Shown: piece after piece, positions 28,030 to 43,781 of the stretch
Position numbering within the stretch: position 1 is the first letter of the stretch
How the letters are laid out: the number at the start of each line of letters is the position of its first letter
From: Blastocystis sp. Blastoise
Taxonomy: Eukaryota; Sar; Bigyra; Opalinata; Blastocystidae
Assembly: GCA_039096225.1 (NCBI GenBank)
Contig: JBBPEB010000021.1
Location: 372,001 to 436,000 of the forward strand
DNA length: 64,000 nucleotides
Direction of reading: 5' to 3'
The notes under the pieces: generated by a model
The model's input: the letters and a program-made list of their open reading frames with translations, nothing else
The model's database searches: none
What the model was told of the DNA's origin: nothing
Position numbers and translations under genes: made by a program

Positions 28030-28720
28030 GTTTCCAAAAGTCTCTCGTTATAGTCGTGGTGGTGGGTACATCTTTTTACAAGACCACACCACCACCAGCT
28101 TTTCTTTCACCCACTATAAATACATACCTTGATCACTTTACTCTTTTTATATAAATTTTTTTATGATTATCATGACTTTTTATATTATTTATTGATCACT
28201 ATACATACATTTTTATTTTTATATATTCCCGTGATTATTTCTATTATTTCTTTTTAGATAGAACCATCCATTTCATCTTTTCTCTATATAAAGGGAGGGT
28301 CGGGGTGTGTGTTTATTTAGCACATTCTGTGCTTCTTTTCGTATTTCTTTCTGTATTCCCGTGATTATCTTACTCACTTTACCAACGATGGAGCCATTTC
28401 CCATGAATATTCCCTGTAAAGGGGAGGGTTGGACTGTGTATTTTATTTCTTTTATGATTACTATGAGTTTCTCCTTGATCACTTTACGTTTCACGTTGGA
28501 ATCGGAACACAAATAAATTAAAAATAAATAAACATGGGAAAAAATAAATACACACACACACTACCCTACACTCCCATGGTTATTTTACTTCAGAAATGTT
28601 ATTAATTCTTCCGTCGAGAACAAAAAGGGGGGATGTCTTCCCCGCTTATGGCTGCGCGCGTCGCGCAGACTCTATGCGGGGTTTGCATACCCCCTTCTGC
28701 AGTTCGAAGAACGGAAGAAT
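28030..28720 (-). repeat. right terminal inverted repeat of the provirus (691 bp)
   Basis: Reverse complement of 3112-3800 with a few substitutions and a 2-bp length difference (around 28285). It contains TG/GT microsatellites and repeated CACGGGAATA and GTGATCA motifs. A conserved 90-codon open frame lacks an in-frame ATG near its start, so I do not call a gene. Confidence 0.92.
28605..28720. repeat. GC-rich terminal foldback, right copy (116 bp)
   Basis: Mirror copy of 3112-3227 with the same four-stem palindromic layout. One difference in the AAGTCAT/AAGACAT spacer shows that the palindrome stems are kept while a loop base varies. Confidence 0.85.
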
Positions 28721-30672
28721 TAATACAACAAATTATGTTTAATATTTTTTAATATTATTTATAAACAAAACAAATAATTAAGTAAACAAACATCAATATA
28801 CACATTTCAACATTTTTTATGAATTAATTAAGAAAAAGAAATAATCAAGATTGACTCTGAAACATTACTAAAAGTAGATAAATTAACAAAAAGTAGAAAA
28901 AAACATCACCAAAAAAATCAGATAAAACACTATTTGAAATGAAATTAGAATTATAATCGTTATTTTCACTTTCATTTGCTATTGATTCATTATCATCTGC
29001 AATTGTTATTGAAGAATCATTAATTGTAGTATCTATTTCATCTTCAATAATCATTGAATCATTTTGAATTGAAACATTATCTGTTTGTGGATTCATATAA
29101 AAAAATAAATCTCTAAATAAATTATCATCAGAATAACTAAATTTATTCTTTGTAAATAAAATATTCATAAAAGAGAAAGATCTTTCTACACTAACAGTAG
29201 TAGAAGGTAATTGAAGAATGAAAGGAATTATTTTAGAAATAGAAGGAATTTGTTTAAGAAGAGGAAAATAGAATTTTATCATTTGTTCTTTACTTATCAT
29301 ATTTTGATGAAAACATTCATTTTATTTCTTTTCATTATCAATAAAATCTTTCATTTTTGAAACACATAATAAATAATCTTTCTTCTCAATATTTGAAAAT
29401 TCAGATGAAGTGAAAGAAGGAAATGAAGAAGACATTAAGAAAGGATTGAAATATTTTACTTCATTATAAAATATCATTTGTTTCTTATTCATTGTTTTGA
29501 TTTCTTTCAATTTTAATAATGTATTCGTAAAACCTATATAATATAAATAAATAATAATAAATAATAAATATACTTTTCTTATATTCTTGAATAAATGAAG
29601 AATGAACATTTGATAAATTATTTTCTTTGCATATTTCATTCACTATCATAATTATATTATCTTTTGAATTCTTCAATTCTTCTTCAATTTCATCTATCAA
29701 ACTAGAAACATTACAACATTGAAAATTATCATTGGATAATAATTTTAATATTTCTTCAAACATTATTCCACTCTTCAAGAGAATCGACATTTCGATATGT
29801 AAAGAAGAAGATAATTGATTATCTTGAAGAATATTCAATATTTCTTTATCTTTATCACTTAACATATCCAATGTTTCTAAATATTCATAGAATGATTTCA
29901 AATATTTAAAATGTTTCAAAATATATCTTAAAGATTTATACCAAGATATCCATCGTGTTTCGACATATGAAAAGAAAGAAGAAGAAGGAATATTATTTAT
30001 CTTTAAAAAGGATAACCATAAATCATTTTTCTTTCTAAAGAAACGAAATGATGAATTAATGAGATTAATAAATGATTTAGTATTAATAAAACCATCTTTT
30101 AGTTTTTCAGCTACTAAATTAATCATATGCATAAAACATCCACAATAAATTCCATCACTAAAAATCGATTCATAATTATTACCAGCATTTCTCATAGTAT
30201 TACAATTATCAGTGTGAAACGATTTAAATTGTTTTCTTTTAATGTTCCATTCTTCTAATGTATCTTGAATGATAGAAAGATAATTATTCGATTTTTGATT
30301 TTCCATTCTTTTCAAGTTTATTAAGTAGAAAGGTTCATTCAAATTGAAAGTATTCAATCTTCTTACGATTATTGATAAATAATTAGAACCAGCATCTGAG
30401 GTAGAAGAATCACATAGAACAGCTAGAGGACATTTATCTAAACTCATTTTTACATATTGAAGACGTTCATCATACAATTTAGGTATAATTCGTTTTTGAA
30501 TAGTATTATAACAAGGCATATTATTATTATTCATTTCAAATATATTTTTCAATTTCATTCTAAATTGAGGTTTCTTAAATTTATTAATAGGAATACATTC
30601 TTCCAAGAATAATTCTATTAATTTTTCAAATCTTATATAATTCACATTAGATTCAATAATTCTATTTTTAAT
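28721..30672 (-). mobile_element. main part of a hAT element split by the provirus
   Basis: This holds a minus-strand hAT transposase remnant whose 3' flank runs into the provirus end. The flank keeps TTTGTTTTGTTTATAAATAA on the minus strand (28758-28777). The matching terminal fragment is at 3082-3111. The 5' end with the BED finger is missing: at 30673 the sequence passes into a MITE-like terminus (TAGAGCGG) just after TTTTTAAT. Confidence 0.7.
28845..30660 (-). pseudogene. hAT transposase, truncated and broken
   Basis: About 95% identical to residues ~120 onward of the intact transposase at 33362. It lacks the BED zinc finger. It keeps the 40-nt intron (29534-29573). It has an in-frame TAA at 29322-29324 in place of a Glu codon and a frame-shifted C-terminus after VLSDFFGDV. 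The hAT dimerisation region (SVERSFSFMNILFTKNKF) is still readable. Non-functional as it stands. Confidence 0.85.
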
Positions 30673-32605
30673 TAGAGCGGTTTAAAAGTAGCGAAAAAGT
30701 TGCGACAAGTTGCGACAGTTGCGACACTTTTTATATGTTATTTATAAGCCATGTATTTATTATATTTTATATTTAAATATATAATTATAAAGATTATTTC
30801 ATGATGATTACATAAATAATTTTTAAATAAATTTAGAAAAAGTCTAATTACCTTAATAACCGTTTTAAACACTAAAAATTGAAATTTTTAAATTTCATAA
30901 GAAAAATTCATTAGATAAATATATAAATTTTTACTATATTTGTATTCTTTTAACGATTTTTTAAATATTATATTATTTTTATACTATCAAAATCAGAGCG
31001 GTTCAAAAGTTGCGACAAATCGAGTTGCGACAAATTTCACAACTTGTCGCAACTTGTCGCAATTTGTCGCAACTTTTTTAACCATGAATAATGGCGAGAG
31101 TACCGTGATTATTTTATTAATTTGGCAATTAAAAATGACTTGTTTAAAGAATGAATTCAGTGTCGCAATTTGTCACAACTTTGTCACAACTTTTCATTTA
31201 AACATTTATTTAATTAATATTTTATAGAATACAATATTTCATTATATGAACTAAGTAGTGATGAATATATATACCAAATTTCATTTTATAAAAATGAAAA
31301 GATCATATGAAATGAATTAAAGAAAGAATTCAAAATATTTTGAATAATTTTTTTCCAGTCAAAAAATTGATTTATTTACGGGATAAAACTATTTTTGACT
31401 CATTTTTGAAGTTCATTTTTTAATGACAATTCAAATGAATTTCAATTTTCTTTTCTTCGCATTATTTATCCATTTTCAATTGAAATCATAGTTTGTATTA
31501 TTTATAGTATTTAATAATGTGAATGATTTCATTAATACATTGATTTTAGATCTTTTTGAAATGATTTATTTTTTATCAACTCATTTTATCATCTAATTAA
31601 GCATAATATATTTATAATTGACTCTTAATTATCATATAGATACATATTTATATCATAATGATTCATTATATGATGTTTAATGAAGAATGTTAAAAATTGA
31701 ATTTTGATGAAATGAAATTATTTGAATATATATGTTATCAATAACTCATTATTAGTTCATTATGAAGAAATGAATCATTTTAAAAATACTTTTTATAGTT
31801 AATGAGTTCATTTTATCTTCAATGAAGCTTTTATGACATTCAATTTTTCACTTTTTATATTTAATAACATTATTTTGATAGTATAAAAATAATATAATAT
31901 TTTAAAAATCGTTAAAAGAATTAAAAAATGATTAAAATAAGTATATTTATCTAATGAATTTTTCTTATGAATTTCAAAAATTTCATTTTTTTTGTGTTTA
32001 AAACGCTTATTAAGAGTATTAAACTTATTATTAATTTATTTAAAAATGATTTATGTAATCATCATGAAAATATCTTTATAATTATATATTTAATTATATA
32101 ATATAATAAATATATGACTTACAAATGAGATATAAAAAGTATCACAACTGTCTTAACTTGTCGCAACTTTTGTCGCAACTTTTGAACCGCTCTAGATAAG
32201 ATATTCAATTTTTCACTTTTTATATTTAATAACATTATTCTTATAATATAAAAATAATATAATATTTAAAAAATCGTTAAAAGATTGTTAAAATGATTAA
32301 AATAACGATATTTATAGAATAAATTTGACTTTTAAAAATTCAATTTTTAGTGTTTAAAACGCTTATTAAGACTATTAAACTCATTTTTAATTCATTTAAA
32401 AATTATTTATGTAATCATCATGTAAATCTCTTTATAATTATATATTTAAATATAAAATATAATAAATATATGGTGTACAAATGAGATATAAAAAGTGTCG
32501 CAACTTGTCGCAACTTGTCGCAACTTTGTCGCAACTTGTCACAACTTTTTCGCAACTTTTGTCGCAACTTGTCGCAACTTTTGTCGCAACTTTTGAACCG
32601 CTCTA
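30673..32605. mobile_element. nest of hAT-derived MITE-like elements
   Basis: Termini of the intact hAT recur without a transposase. Left-type ends (AGAGCGGTTnAAAAG) lie at 30673 and 30994; right-type ends (GAACCGCTCTA) finish at 32194 and 32605. All carry clusters of GTTGCGACAA/TTGTCGCAAC, the subterminal motif of the intact element. 30994-31205 closely copies 32756-32965. About 31840-32194 and 32205-32605 are near-duplicates, and 30900-30990 is an inverted copy of the region near 31880-31960. No complete target duplications could be paired. Confidence 0.65.
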
Positions 32606-32644
32606 AATATATATTAAATATTTTTTTCATAACTCTTCAACATT

Positions 32645-32755
32645 ATGGAATGTGCTCATCAACAATGCTTTCTGCGAAATCAAGCAATATTTTTTACTCT
32701 TATGTTGTATAGATTAGCAATTTCTGGAAATAAATTAGCTACTCAATATCTTATC
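32645..32755 (+). pseudogene. 5' part of DDE_4/Harbinger-like transposase, cut by hAT
   Basis: The frame MECAHQQCF...LMLYRLAISGNKLATQYLI continues in frame after removal of the hAT and one copy of its 8-bp duplication (IKLSKIHTALRRGIHSIG from 35760). This shows that the two pieces were one gene. A MITE end lies 40 bp upstream, so the original start may be elsewhere. Confidence 0.6.
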
Positions 32756-35751
32756 TAGAGCGGTTCAAAAGTTGCGACAAATCGAGTTGCGACAAATTTC
32801 ACAACTTGTCGCAACTTGTCGCAATTTGTCGCAACTTTTTTTACCCCGAGTATATCGAGAGTCCCGTGATTATTTTATTAATTTGGCAACTAATTAAGAC
32901 TTGTTTAAAAAAAGAATTCAGTGTCGCAATTTGTCACAACTTTGTCACAACTTTTCATTTAAACATATATAGACCTATTTTACATTTATATAAAATATGA
33001 TAATTTATGAAATTCATAGTGGTGAATATAATAAGCATCAAGAATTATTTAAATACTTAATTCAAACAAAGAAAAACATTAAAAATACTTTTCAAAAAAT
33101 CATGAATATTTTTTTTACAGTCAAAAAAATGAAATATTCACGGGAGATTATTAATTTTCAGTCATTTTAAAACGTATAAATAATTGAAAGAAATCATCTC
33201 ATTTTCATTAATTTATATTTCTATATAAATCGTTCTTTCAATATAGATTCATTCATCTATTCATAAAGTCTTCTTTAATACTCATTTCTATCAATAAAAT
33301 ATCATTCTAAGAATCAAAAGAAGTATATATATGTATTCATCATTCTTAATTATCTTTAGATATGGTTAAAAAAACAATGAAACAATCTAATAATCATAAA
33401 GTGAAAAGAAAAGAAAAGAAGAAGTCTTCATCTACTAAGAAAAGTGAGAATGTTAGAACGAGAATCTACAAAATGAATCCAATAAGTCGTTTAACAAAAA
33501 TAAAATTATCATCAAGTATGAATGAAGAAGAAAAGAAATGTTTTATATCAAAGAATAATAATCTTCGTTGTATTTATTGTAATTGTATTGTAGATCATAA
33601 AAGATTATCTTCTATTAATAAACATCTCAATACTGATATGCATATTTCTAATATGAATTCATTCATGAAAGAAAAGTCTTCTACTGTACCTTCTATAAAG
33701 AAAACTAATATTAAAAATAGAATTATTGAATCTAATGTGAATTATATAAGATTTGAAAAATTGATAGAATTATTCTTAGAAGAATGTATTCCTATTAATA
33801 AATTTAAGAAACCTCAATTTAGAATGAAATTGAAAAATATATTTGAAATGAATAATAATCATATGCCTTGTTATAATACTATTCAAAAACGAATTATTCC
33901 TAAATTATATGATGAACGTATTCAATATGTAAAAATGAATTTAGATAAATGTCCTCTAGCTGTTCTATGTGATTCTTCTACCTCAGATGCTGGTTCTAAT
34001 TATTTATCGATAATCGTAAGAAGATTGAATACTTTCAATTTGAATGAACCTTTCTACTTAATAAACTTGAAAAGAATGGAAAATCAAAAATCGAATAATT
34101 ATCTTTCTATCATTCAAGATACATTAGAAGAATGGAATATTAAAAGAAAACAATTCAAATCGTTTCACACAGATAACTGTAATACTATGAGAAATGCTGG
34201 TAATAATTATGAATCGATTTTTAGTGATGGAATTTATTGTGGATGTTTTATGCATATGATTAATCTAGTAGCTGAAAAACTAAAAGATGGTTTTATTAAT
34301 ACTAAATCATTTATTAATCTTATTAATTCATCATTTCGTTTCTTTAGAAAGAAAAATGATTTATGGTTATCCTTTTTAAAGATAAATAATATTCCTTCTT
34401 CTTCTTTCTTTTCTTATGTTGAAACACGATGGATATCTTGGTATAAATCATTAAGATATATTTTGAAACATTTTAAATATTTGAAATCATTCTATGAATA
34501 TTTAGAAACATTGGATATGTTAAGTGATAAAGATAAAGAAATATTGAATATTCTTCAAGATAATCAATTATCTTCTTCTTTACATATCGAAATGTCGATT
34601 CTCTTGAAGAGTGGAATAATGTTTGAAGAAATATTAAAATTATTATCCAATGATAATTTTCAATGTTGTAATGTTTCTAGTTTGATAGATGAAATTGAAG
34701 AAGAATTGAAGAATTCAAAAGATAATATAATTATGATAGTGAATGAAATATGCAAAGAAAATAATTTATCAAATGTTCATTCTTCATTTATTCAAGAATA
34801 TAAGAAAAGTATATTTATTATTTATTATTATTTATTTATATTAAATAGGTTTTACGAATACATTATTAAAATTGAAAGAAATCAAAACAATGAATAAGAA
34901 ACAAATGATATTTTATAATGAAGTAAAACATTTCAATCCTTTCTTGATGACTCCTTCATTTCCTTCTTTTACTTTATCTGAATTTTTAAATATAGAAAAG
35001 AAAGATTATTTATTATGTGTTTCAAAATTGAAAGATTTTATAGATAATGAGAAGAAAGAAAATGAATGTTTTCCTCAAAACATGGTAAGTAAAGAACAAA
35101 TGATAAAATTTTATTTTCCTCTTCTTAAACAAATTCCTTCTATTTCTAAAATAATTCCTTTCATTCTTCAATTACCTTCTACTACTGTTAGTGTAGAAAG
35201 ATCTTTCTCTTTTATGAATATTTTATTTACAAAGAATAAATTTGGTTATTCTGATGATAATTTATTTAGAGATTTATTTTTCTATATGAATCCACAAACA
35301 GATACTATTTCAATTCAAAATGATTCAATGATTATTGAAGATGAAATAGATACTACAATTAATGATTCTTCCATGACAATCATAGATGATAATGAAATAT
35401 TATCAAATGAAAGTGAAAATGAAGAAAAAAATGCGAATTTCAATTCAAATAGTGTTTTATCTGATTCTCTTGATGATATTTTATCAATTTCTTTTGATAA
35501 TTTATCTACTTTCAGTAATGTTTCAGAGATCAATCTTGATTAAACTATTTCTTAACTTATTTATAATTTATATTTTATATGCTTTATTTATGTTTTCTTT
35601 ATTAAAAATTAGTTTTGTTTATAAAAATAGTGTTTAAAATGTGTCGCAACTTGTCGCAACTTGTCGCAACTTTGTCGCAACTTGTCGCAACTTTTTCGCA
35701 ACTTTTGTCGCAACTTGTCGCAACTTTTGTCGCAACTTGTGAACCGCTCTA
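32756..35751 (+). mobile_element. intact hAT DNA transposon (2996 bp)
   Basis: The inverted ends are TAGAGCGGTTC/GAACCGCTCTA. Subterminal arrays of GTTGCGACAA-type motifs lie at 32770-32840 and 35641-35740, likely transposase-binding sites. It has a perfect 8-bp target duplication and one uninterrupted spliced transposase gene. It inserted into a DDE_4-type transposase gene, so it is younger than that element. Every feature needed for mobility appears present. Confidence 0.92.
33362..35543 (+). CDS. hAT transposase (713 aa, one 40-nt intron)
   Basis: The enzyme catalyses cut-and-paste transposition. Exon 1 is 33362-34808; the intron is 34809-34848 (GTATAT...AATAG); exon 2 is 34849-35543. Splicing restores the frame (KKSFTNTLLK). 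A BED-type zinc finger sits near residues 60-95 (CIYCNC...HLNTDMH). The catalytic core has CDSSTSDAGSNY near residue 205, a possible DDE aspartate region. The C-terminal hAT dimerisation domain shows LPSTTVSVERSFSFMNILF near residue 600. The N-terminus is rich in Lys/Ser (nuclear targeting likely). AGTTTTGTTT follows the stop by about 65 bp. Confidence 0.92.
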
Positions 35752-35759
35752 ATCTTATC

Positions 35760-36850
35760 AAATTATCAAAAATTCATACGGCTCTTAGAAGAGGAATTCA
35801 TTCAATTGGAGTGTGTTTCAATGAATTTTCATCAAATTTTGATGTTCCTAAATTGAATATGAAATTAGATCGAATTGATTTAAGAATACTTTCTTCTCTT
35901 CCTAAAGTATTGAATTCTACATTTGTGATTGATGGAAGACATCAATTATTTGGAAATATTTCTAATAATGGAATTGATGCTAAAGAATATTATTCTTATA
36001 AACGCAAGAAAACTGCATTGAATTCTCAATTTATTATCAATCACAATGGATATTGTGTTTATGTTAGTCCTGGACATCCTGCTTCTTCTCATGATGTAAT
36101 AATGTATCGAACATATAGAAATGTGATAATAAATGGTTTAAGAAATATGATTCATGATAAATATGGAGAAGATAATAATAGTACTAATGAAGAATTAGAT
36201 ATATATTAGCTGATGAAGGATATGTTGGAGGTGGAGATGAATTATTAACATCTCCTGGATCAAGTCATTCTTCAATTTCTTCTTCTTCTTCTCGAACTAA
36301 TAATAATAATTCTCAAAATATTTCTTCTAATCAAATATCTATAAATAATTCTCAAATTAATCGAAATAATAATAATTCTAATTCTAATTCTATTTCTTCT
36401 GTTTCAGAAAAAAATAATAATAATTCTCAAAATATTTCTTCAAATTCATCTAATTCTTCATCTTCTATTAATAAAACATTCAATAAACATCGATTATTAG
36501 TAGAAAATTATTTTGAAAGATTAACAAAGAAATTTTTGATTTGTTCACAAAGATTCGAAATGAAACAGGATACATATTACGATTACATAAAAGGATTAGT
36601 TTATCTAACAAATTCAACGATTGAAAGTAGTCATTAAGAAAAAATGAATCACTAATTTATAAAGTTTTTCTTAATGAAATGAAGCAAGCAAATCGAAGAC
36701 AATCTTAAAATCATTTAGAAGCTCAACATCGATATTTAAGAAATATGGGATTATCTACGAATATTCCTAGAAGTAGATCTTCTTCTCCTGTTATTCCTTC
36801 TACTTTTTGGAATGACAGTCAAGATTCAATTCTTCCTGGTCCTGTTAATT
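35760..36850 (+). pseudogene. 3' part of DDE_4/Harbinger-like transposase, frameshifted
   Basis: DDE_4 landmarks are VIDGRHQLFG (first Asp), KTALNSQFIINHNGYCVYV, PASSHDVIMYRT (second Asp), ILADEGYVGG (DEGY box) and HRLLVENYFERLTKKFLI, the typical tail. A frameshift near 36198 separates the first part from ILADEGY, and further stops follow near 36634 and 36707. A Ser/Asn-rich insertion lies between DEGY and the tail. The gene was also split by the hAT, so it is inactive. Confidence 0.8.
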
Positions 36851-37539
36851 AGTATTTTATTTATTTAATTTATTTTTATCATTTCACTTGTTCATTTTAA
36901 TATGTTTTATATATTTTATTTTTATTCTTTATAATATATATAAATATTTATGTGCTATGTTTTTGACAATGATAAACAAATTATCTAATGTATTTGACTT
37001 TGAATGATTTCAATCATATTTACAAAATTCTTTGTTTGATCATTCTATACGTAATAATCGTTTTTATATTAATCAATCAATTTGATTGAAATCAAATCAA
37101 ATCAAATCAAATGTTACACTTTTTTCTTTATCAAACTGGTTTTATCAAAAAAAAAAAAATCTATTGTTTGAGTTTGATATGAATCAATTGAGTTGACTTT
37201 ATTATTTGAGTTTGATAATACTATTCGAGATTGATTATTTAGAAGGTTTACATTAATCATTCTCTTTGTATTATTTTCCTTCAGTTTGTATAGTTGTCCT
37301 CAATTAATCTATGAATTTATAAAAAAGTTTATTTATATATTTGATATGAATCAATGGATTTGACATAATTAAGTTTACAAATATTTTTCAAGATTATTGT
37401 CTCCTCAGAATAAATATAGTAATCCATCTTTTTTTAAATTTTTTTTTTCGATTTGATAATAATTGTCTCAATTAATATATGATTAAAAAACAAATAATAT
37501 TTATAAAAATTAAATATATATCAATCATTTCTTGAAGAC

Positions 37540-38135
37540 TTTATTTCTTTTTTTAATTCATTCGAAAATATAGAAACAAAGATTATTTATGATGTATTTC
37601 TAAAATCAAAAGTATCATTGATAATTAAAAGGACGAAAAATGAATACTTTCATAAGAGTATGGCTACTAAAGAACAAATGATTTTCATTTTTTAATATTG
37701 TTTCCAAAAATCATGTTATTTCTATTTTAATTTTCATTCTTCGATTACCTTATACAACTAAAAATGTTGAAACATCGTTTTAGTTTATAAGATTCTTTCA
37801 TTTATTAAAAGAGAATTCTTCTATTCTGATATAAATTTTTGTTTGCGATTTATTACATCATATGAAACCATGAATAGATATAATTTCACTTAAAAATGAT
37901 TCAATTATTATAGAAAGAAGAAATGTGTACTAAAATTGATGATTCTGTGAATAACAGTTATAGATGATGAATAATTTTGAAATGATTATGAAACTTTTCT
38001 TTATTATATAATTTGTATTCAAATAAAGTTTTATCTGATCCACTTGATGATTTATACATTTCGTTTTTATAATTTATCTACTTTTGGTAATATTTCAGAA
38101 ATCATTATTTTGCTTAAAAACATGTGTAATATATA
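37540..38135 (+). pseudogene. old, heavily decayed hAT transposase relic
   Basis: Fragments in different frames match the C-terminal third of the intact hAT transposase in order: TKEQMIF-like (37670), a NVETSF-like dimerisation segment (37760-37790), SLKNDSIIIE-like (37887-37915) and FGNISEI-like (38080-38103). Many indels separate them. It represents an earlier wave of the same family. Confidence 0.55.
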
Positions 38136-38475
38136 TATTATTTCTTAATTAAAAAAATTGTTATGTTAAAAATAAATATTATAAATAATAATCGCGACTT
38201 TTCACAGCTTTATATTGCAATTTGTAGACGTCTCAATAATTATAAAAGGAATCGTTAAAAAAATTTAAAAACGTTTATATATAGTTAATTGTTTATATGT
38301 TTTTTACACTTCAACATGTCTACAAATGAATAAAATAATAGATAATTTTCATTTTTGTTATAACCTTTTATGTTGTATATTATATTTCAATGTTACATAA
38401 AACGTTTAAAACAATAAACTCTATTAATTTTAGTGTTTTGAAAAATAGTTTAAAAAATAAAAAGAATTAAAAATT

Positions 38476-38557
38476 CGACAACGACGAGATTCGAACTCGC
38501 GCACCCAAAGGGTATTGACTTAGCAGGCCAACGCCTTAACCACTCGGCCACGTTGTC
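38476..38557 (-). tRNA. tRNA-Ser (anticodon GCU)
   Basis: An 82-nt class II tRNA on the minus strand. The acceptor is GACAACG/CGTTGTC, the D arm is GGCCGAGTGGTTAAGGC and the anticodon stem-loop TTGGCCTGCTAAGTCAA carries GCT. The long variable arm is TACCCTTTGGGTGC and the T arm is GCGAG/CTCGT with TTCGAAT. All arms pair. Confidence 0.95.
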
Positions 38558-39622
38558 TATTATGATAATTGTGTTTTCCTACTGTATAACAGACTAGTCA
38601 ATTGTTTAGAGCTCTTCTATTCTATTGTTGTTTTGTAGATATTGGAATAGTCGTTTTTTATACATTATGATAATACTGTTTATTTGAAAATTATATAGTA
38701 AATTTTATTGTATTCCATAGTTTAAAATGTCATATTATTAAATTAAAAAATAAGCAATATTTTGTATTTAATGTTTTTTATATGTTTTTCTTTTGGGTTA
38801 CAAAAAAATATTACCTATATAAGAATATTAAAATTGAAAGAGTTGCTCTTTTTATATAATTTATATTGAAGAAAGACTAAATAAACCCATTAGAAAAAAT
38901 GTGTTATTGCTTTTTATCGTGAATAATATCAAAATCATAATACTGAGTCGAAATATAAGCACTAAATAATATATGTAATCTATATGAGGTAATGATCTTT
39001 ATGTCTCAAAATTCCAAATAAACTGGAAGTATATTTCTTTGACAAGGTTTGAATCTTATTTTATAGCCATTAATTTTGAGATTTTGAAAGACTAGGATTC
39101 TGTTTGAAGTTTTCACGTCAGAATATTCTCATTGCCAATATGTTTTTTCATGATCGTTAGGGCGCATTCTTTATTGAATGGTGGAGGATTCGGAGCAAAT
39201 TATTCTTAAGTTTTATGATTATTTGCCGTTTTCACACCTCATTGTCATTTTTTTATATTCATTAAAATAATGACTATCATTATTTTAACTTAGTAATAAT
39301 ACTATGTTGATGAATGAACATACTTATATATTTGAATTAATAGTCAATGAACACTTTTAAAGTGTGTTTCTAATTGAATGTTCATGATTGCTTTAAATAA
39401 CTCGTGTGATTTATTTTGATTAAATATATATGATAATTGTTATTTAAATAGATATTGATTATTTATATATAATGTAATTGTTGATTTATACATTAAAAGT
39501 ATTTAAAAAAAAAAAAAAAAAGAGAAAAAGTTAACACTATTAGAGAAATATAGATTATAGTTAAGACAGTAATAAATAATAATATATATTCTACTAATAG
39601 TTGTATATTCTAAATAAAAATA
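38558..39622. other. AT-rich intergenic region, no gene seen
   Basis: The region between tRNA-Ser and the 3' end of PFO-1. It contains a poly-A tract near 39507-39522 and no supported reading frame. Confidence 0.55.
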
Positions 39623-39632
39623 AACAAAACAA
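39623..39632 (-). terminator. TTGTTTTGTT downstream of PFO-1
   Basis: Read on the minus strand this is TTGTTTTGTT, about 160 bp past the PFO-1 stop. It is the same decamer found after provirus genes and after PFO-2, here in a host gene. Confidence 0.5.
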
Positions 39633-39789
39633 TAAGCATAAAGTTCATATAATATTAATTTGTATTTTTTATTATTTGGAGAAAAAGTAGATATGTGATA
39701 TATATAAGACTTTCAAATGCAAGTCATAATATAATAAAAAGAGATTCAATATACAATTTTATATAAATATTTATTATCTAGATACTCAT

Positions 39790-43650
<3,861 letters not shown>

Positions 43651-43738
43651 ATTATCTACAGCAATGTAACTTAACTAAAAGACAGCTAAGAAAAAAAAAA
43701 TAATGTTGACAAAAACAATGATTAGAAAAAGCATTGAA

Positions 43739-43781
43739 ATATCTGTCAAACGCGTATTGTTTTTTTCTCAAACGCGTATTT
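43739..43781 (-). promoter_or_regulatory. paired ACGCGT element upstream of PFO-1
   Basis: Two ACGCGT hexamers (43750-43755 and 43772-43777), 22 bp apart, lie inside a ~43-bp block about 100 bp upstream of the PFO-1 ATG. The block is essentially the exact reverse complement of 46489-46530 in front of PFO-2. ACGCGT is the MluI cell-cycle box core in fungi; the binding factor here is unknown. Confidence 0.75.

Larger units (their letters stand above)
3112..28720. mobile_element. integrated polinton-like virus (complete, ~25.6 kb)
   Basis: The element is bounded by ~690-bp, ~99% identical inverted repeats. It carries a complete morphogenesis set: two paralogous capsid-type proteins, an A32/FtsK-like packaging ATPase, an adenain-like cysteine protease and several proteins with GG/GxG-type sites. 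It also carries an AEP primase-SF3 helicase and two tyrosine recombinases. I see no protein-primed DNA polymerase B and no retroviral-type integrase, so polinton-like virus fits better than classic Maverick/Polinton. All major genes are open and the repeats are nearly identical, which suggests recent integration. No clear target duplication was seen; the flanks read TTGA and TTAA at the two ends. Confidence 0.9.
32748..35759. repeat. 8-bp target-site duplication around the hAT (ATCTTATC)
   Basis: ATCTTATC occurs at 32748-32755 and 35752-35759, directly against the TAGAGCGGTTC and GAACCGCTCTA ends. Eight base pairs is the standard hAT duplication length. It fixes the element borders exactly. 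Confidence 0.92.

Noticed and set aside
3112..28720. Classic Maverick/Polinton
   Set aside because: No protein-primed PolB and no retroviral-type integrase; tyrosine recombinases and an AEP-SF3 replicase are present instead.
34809..34848. Frameshift in the intact hAT transposase
   Set aside because: A 40-nt GT...AG intron, also kept in the broken copy (29534-29573), restores the frame exactly.
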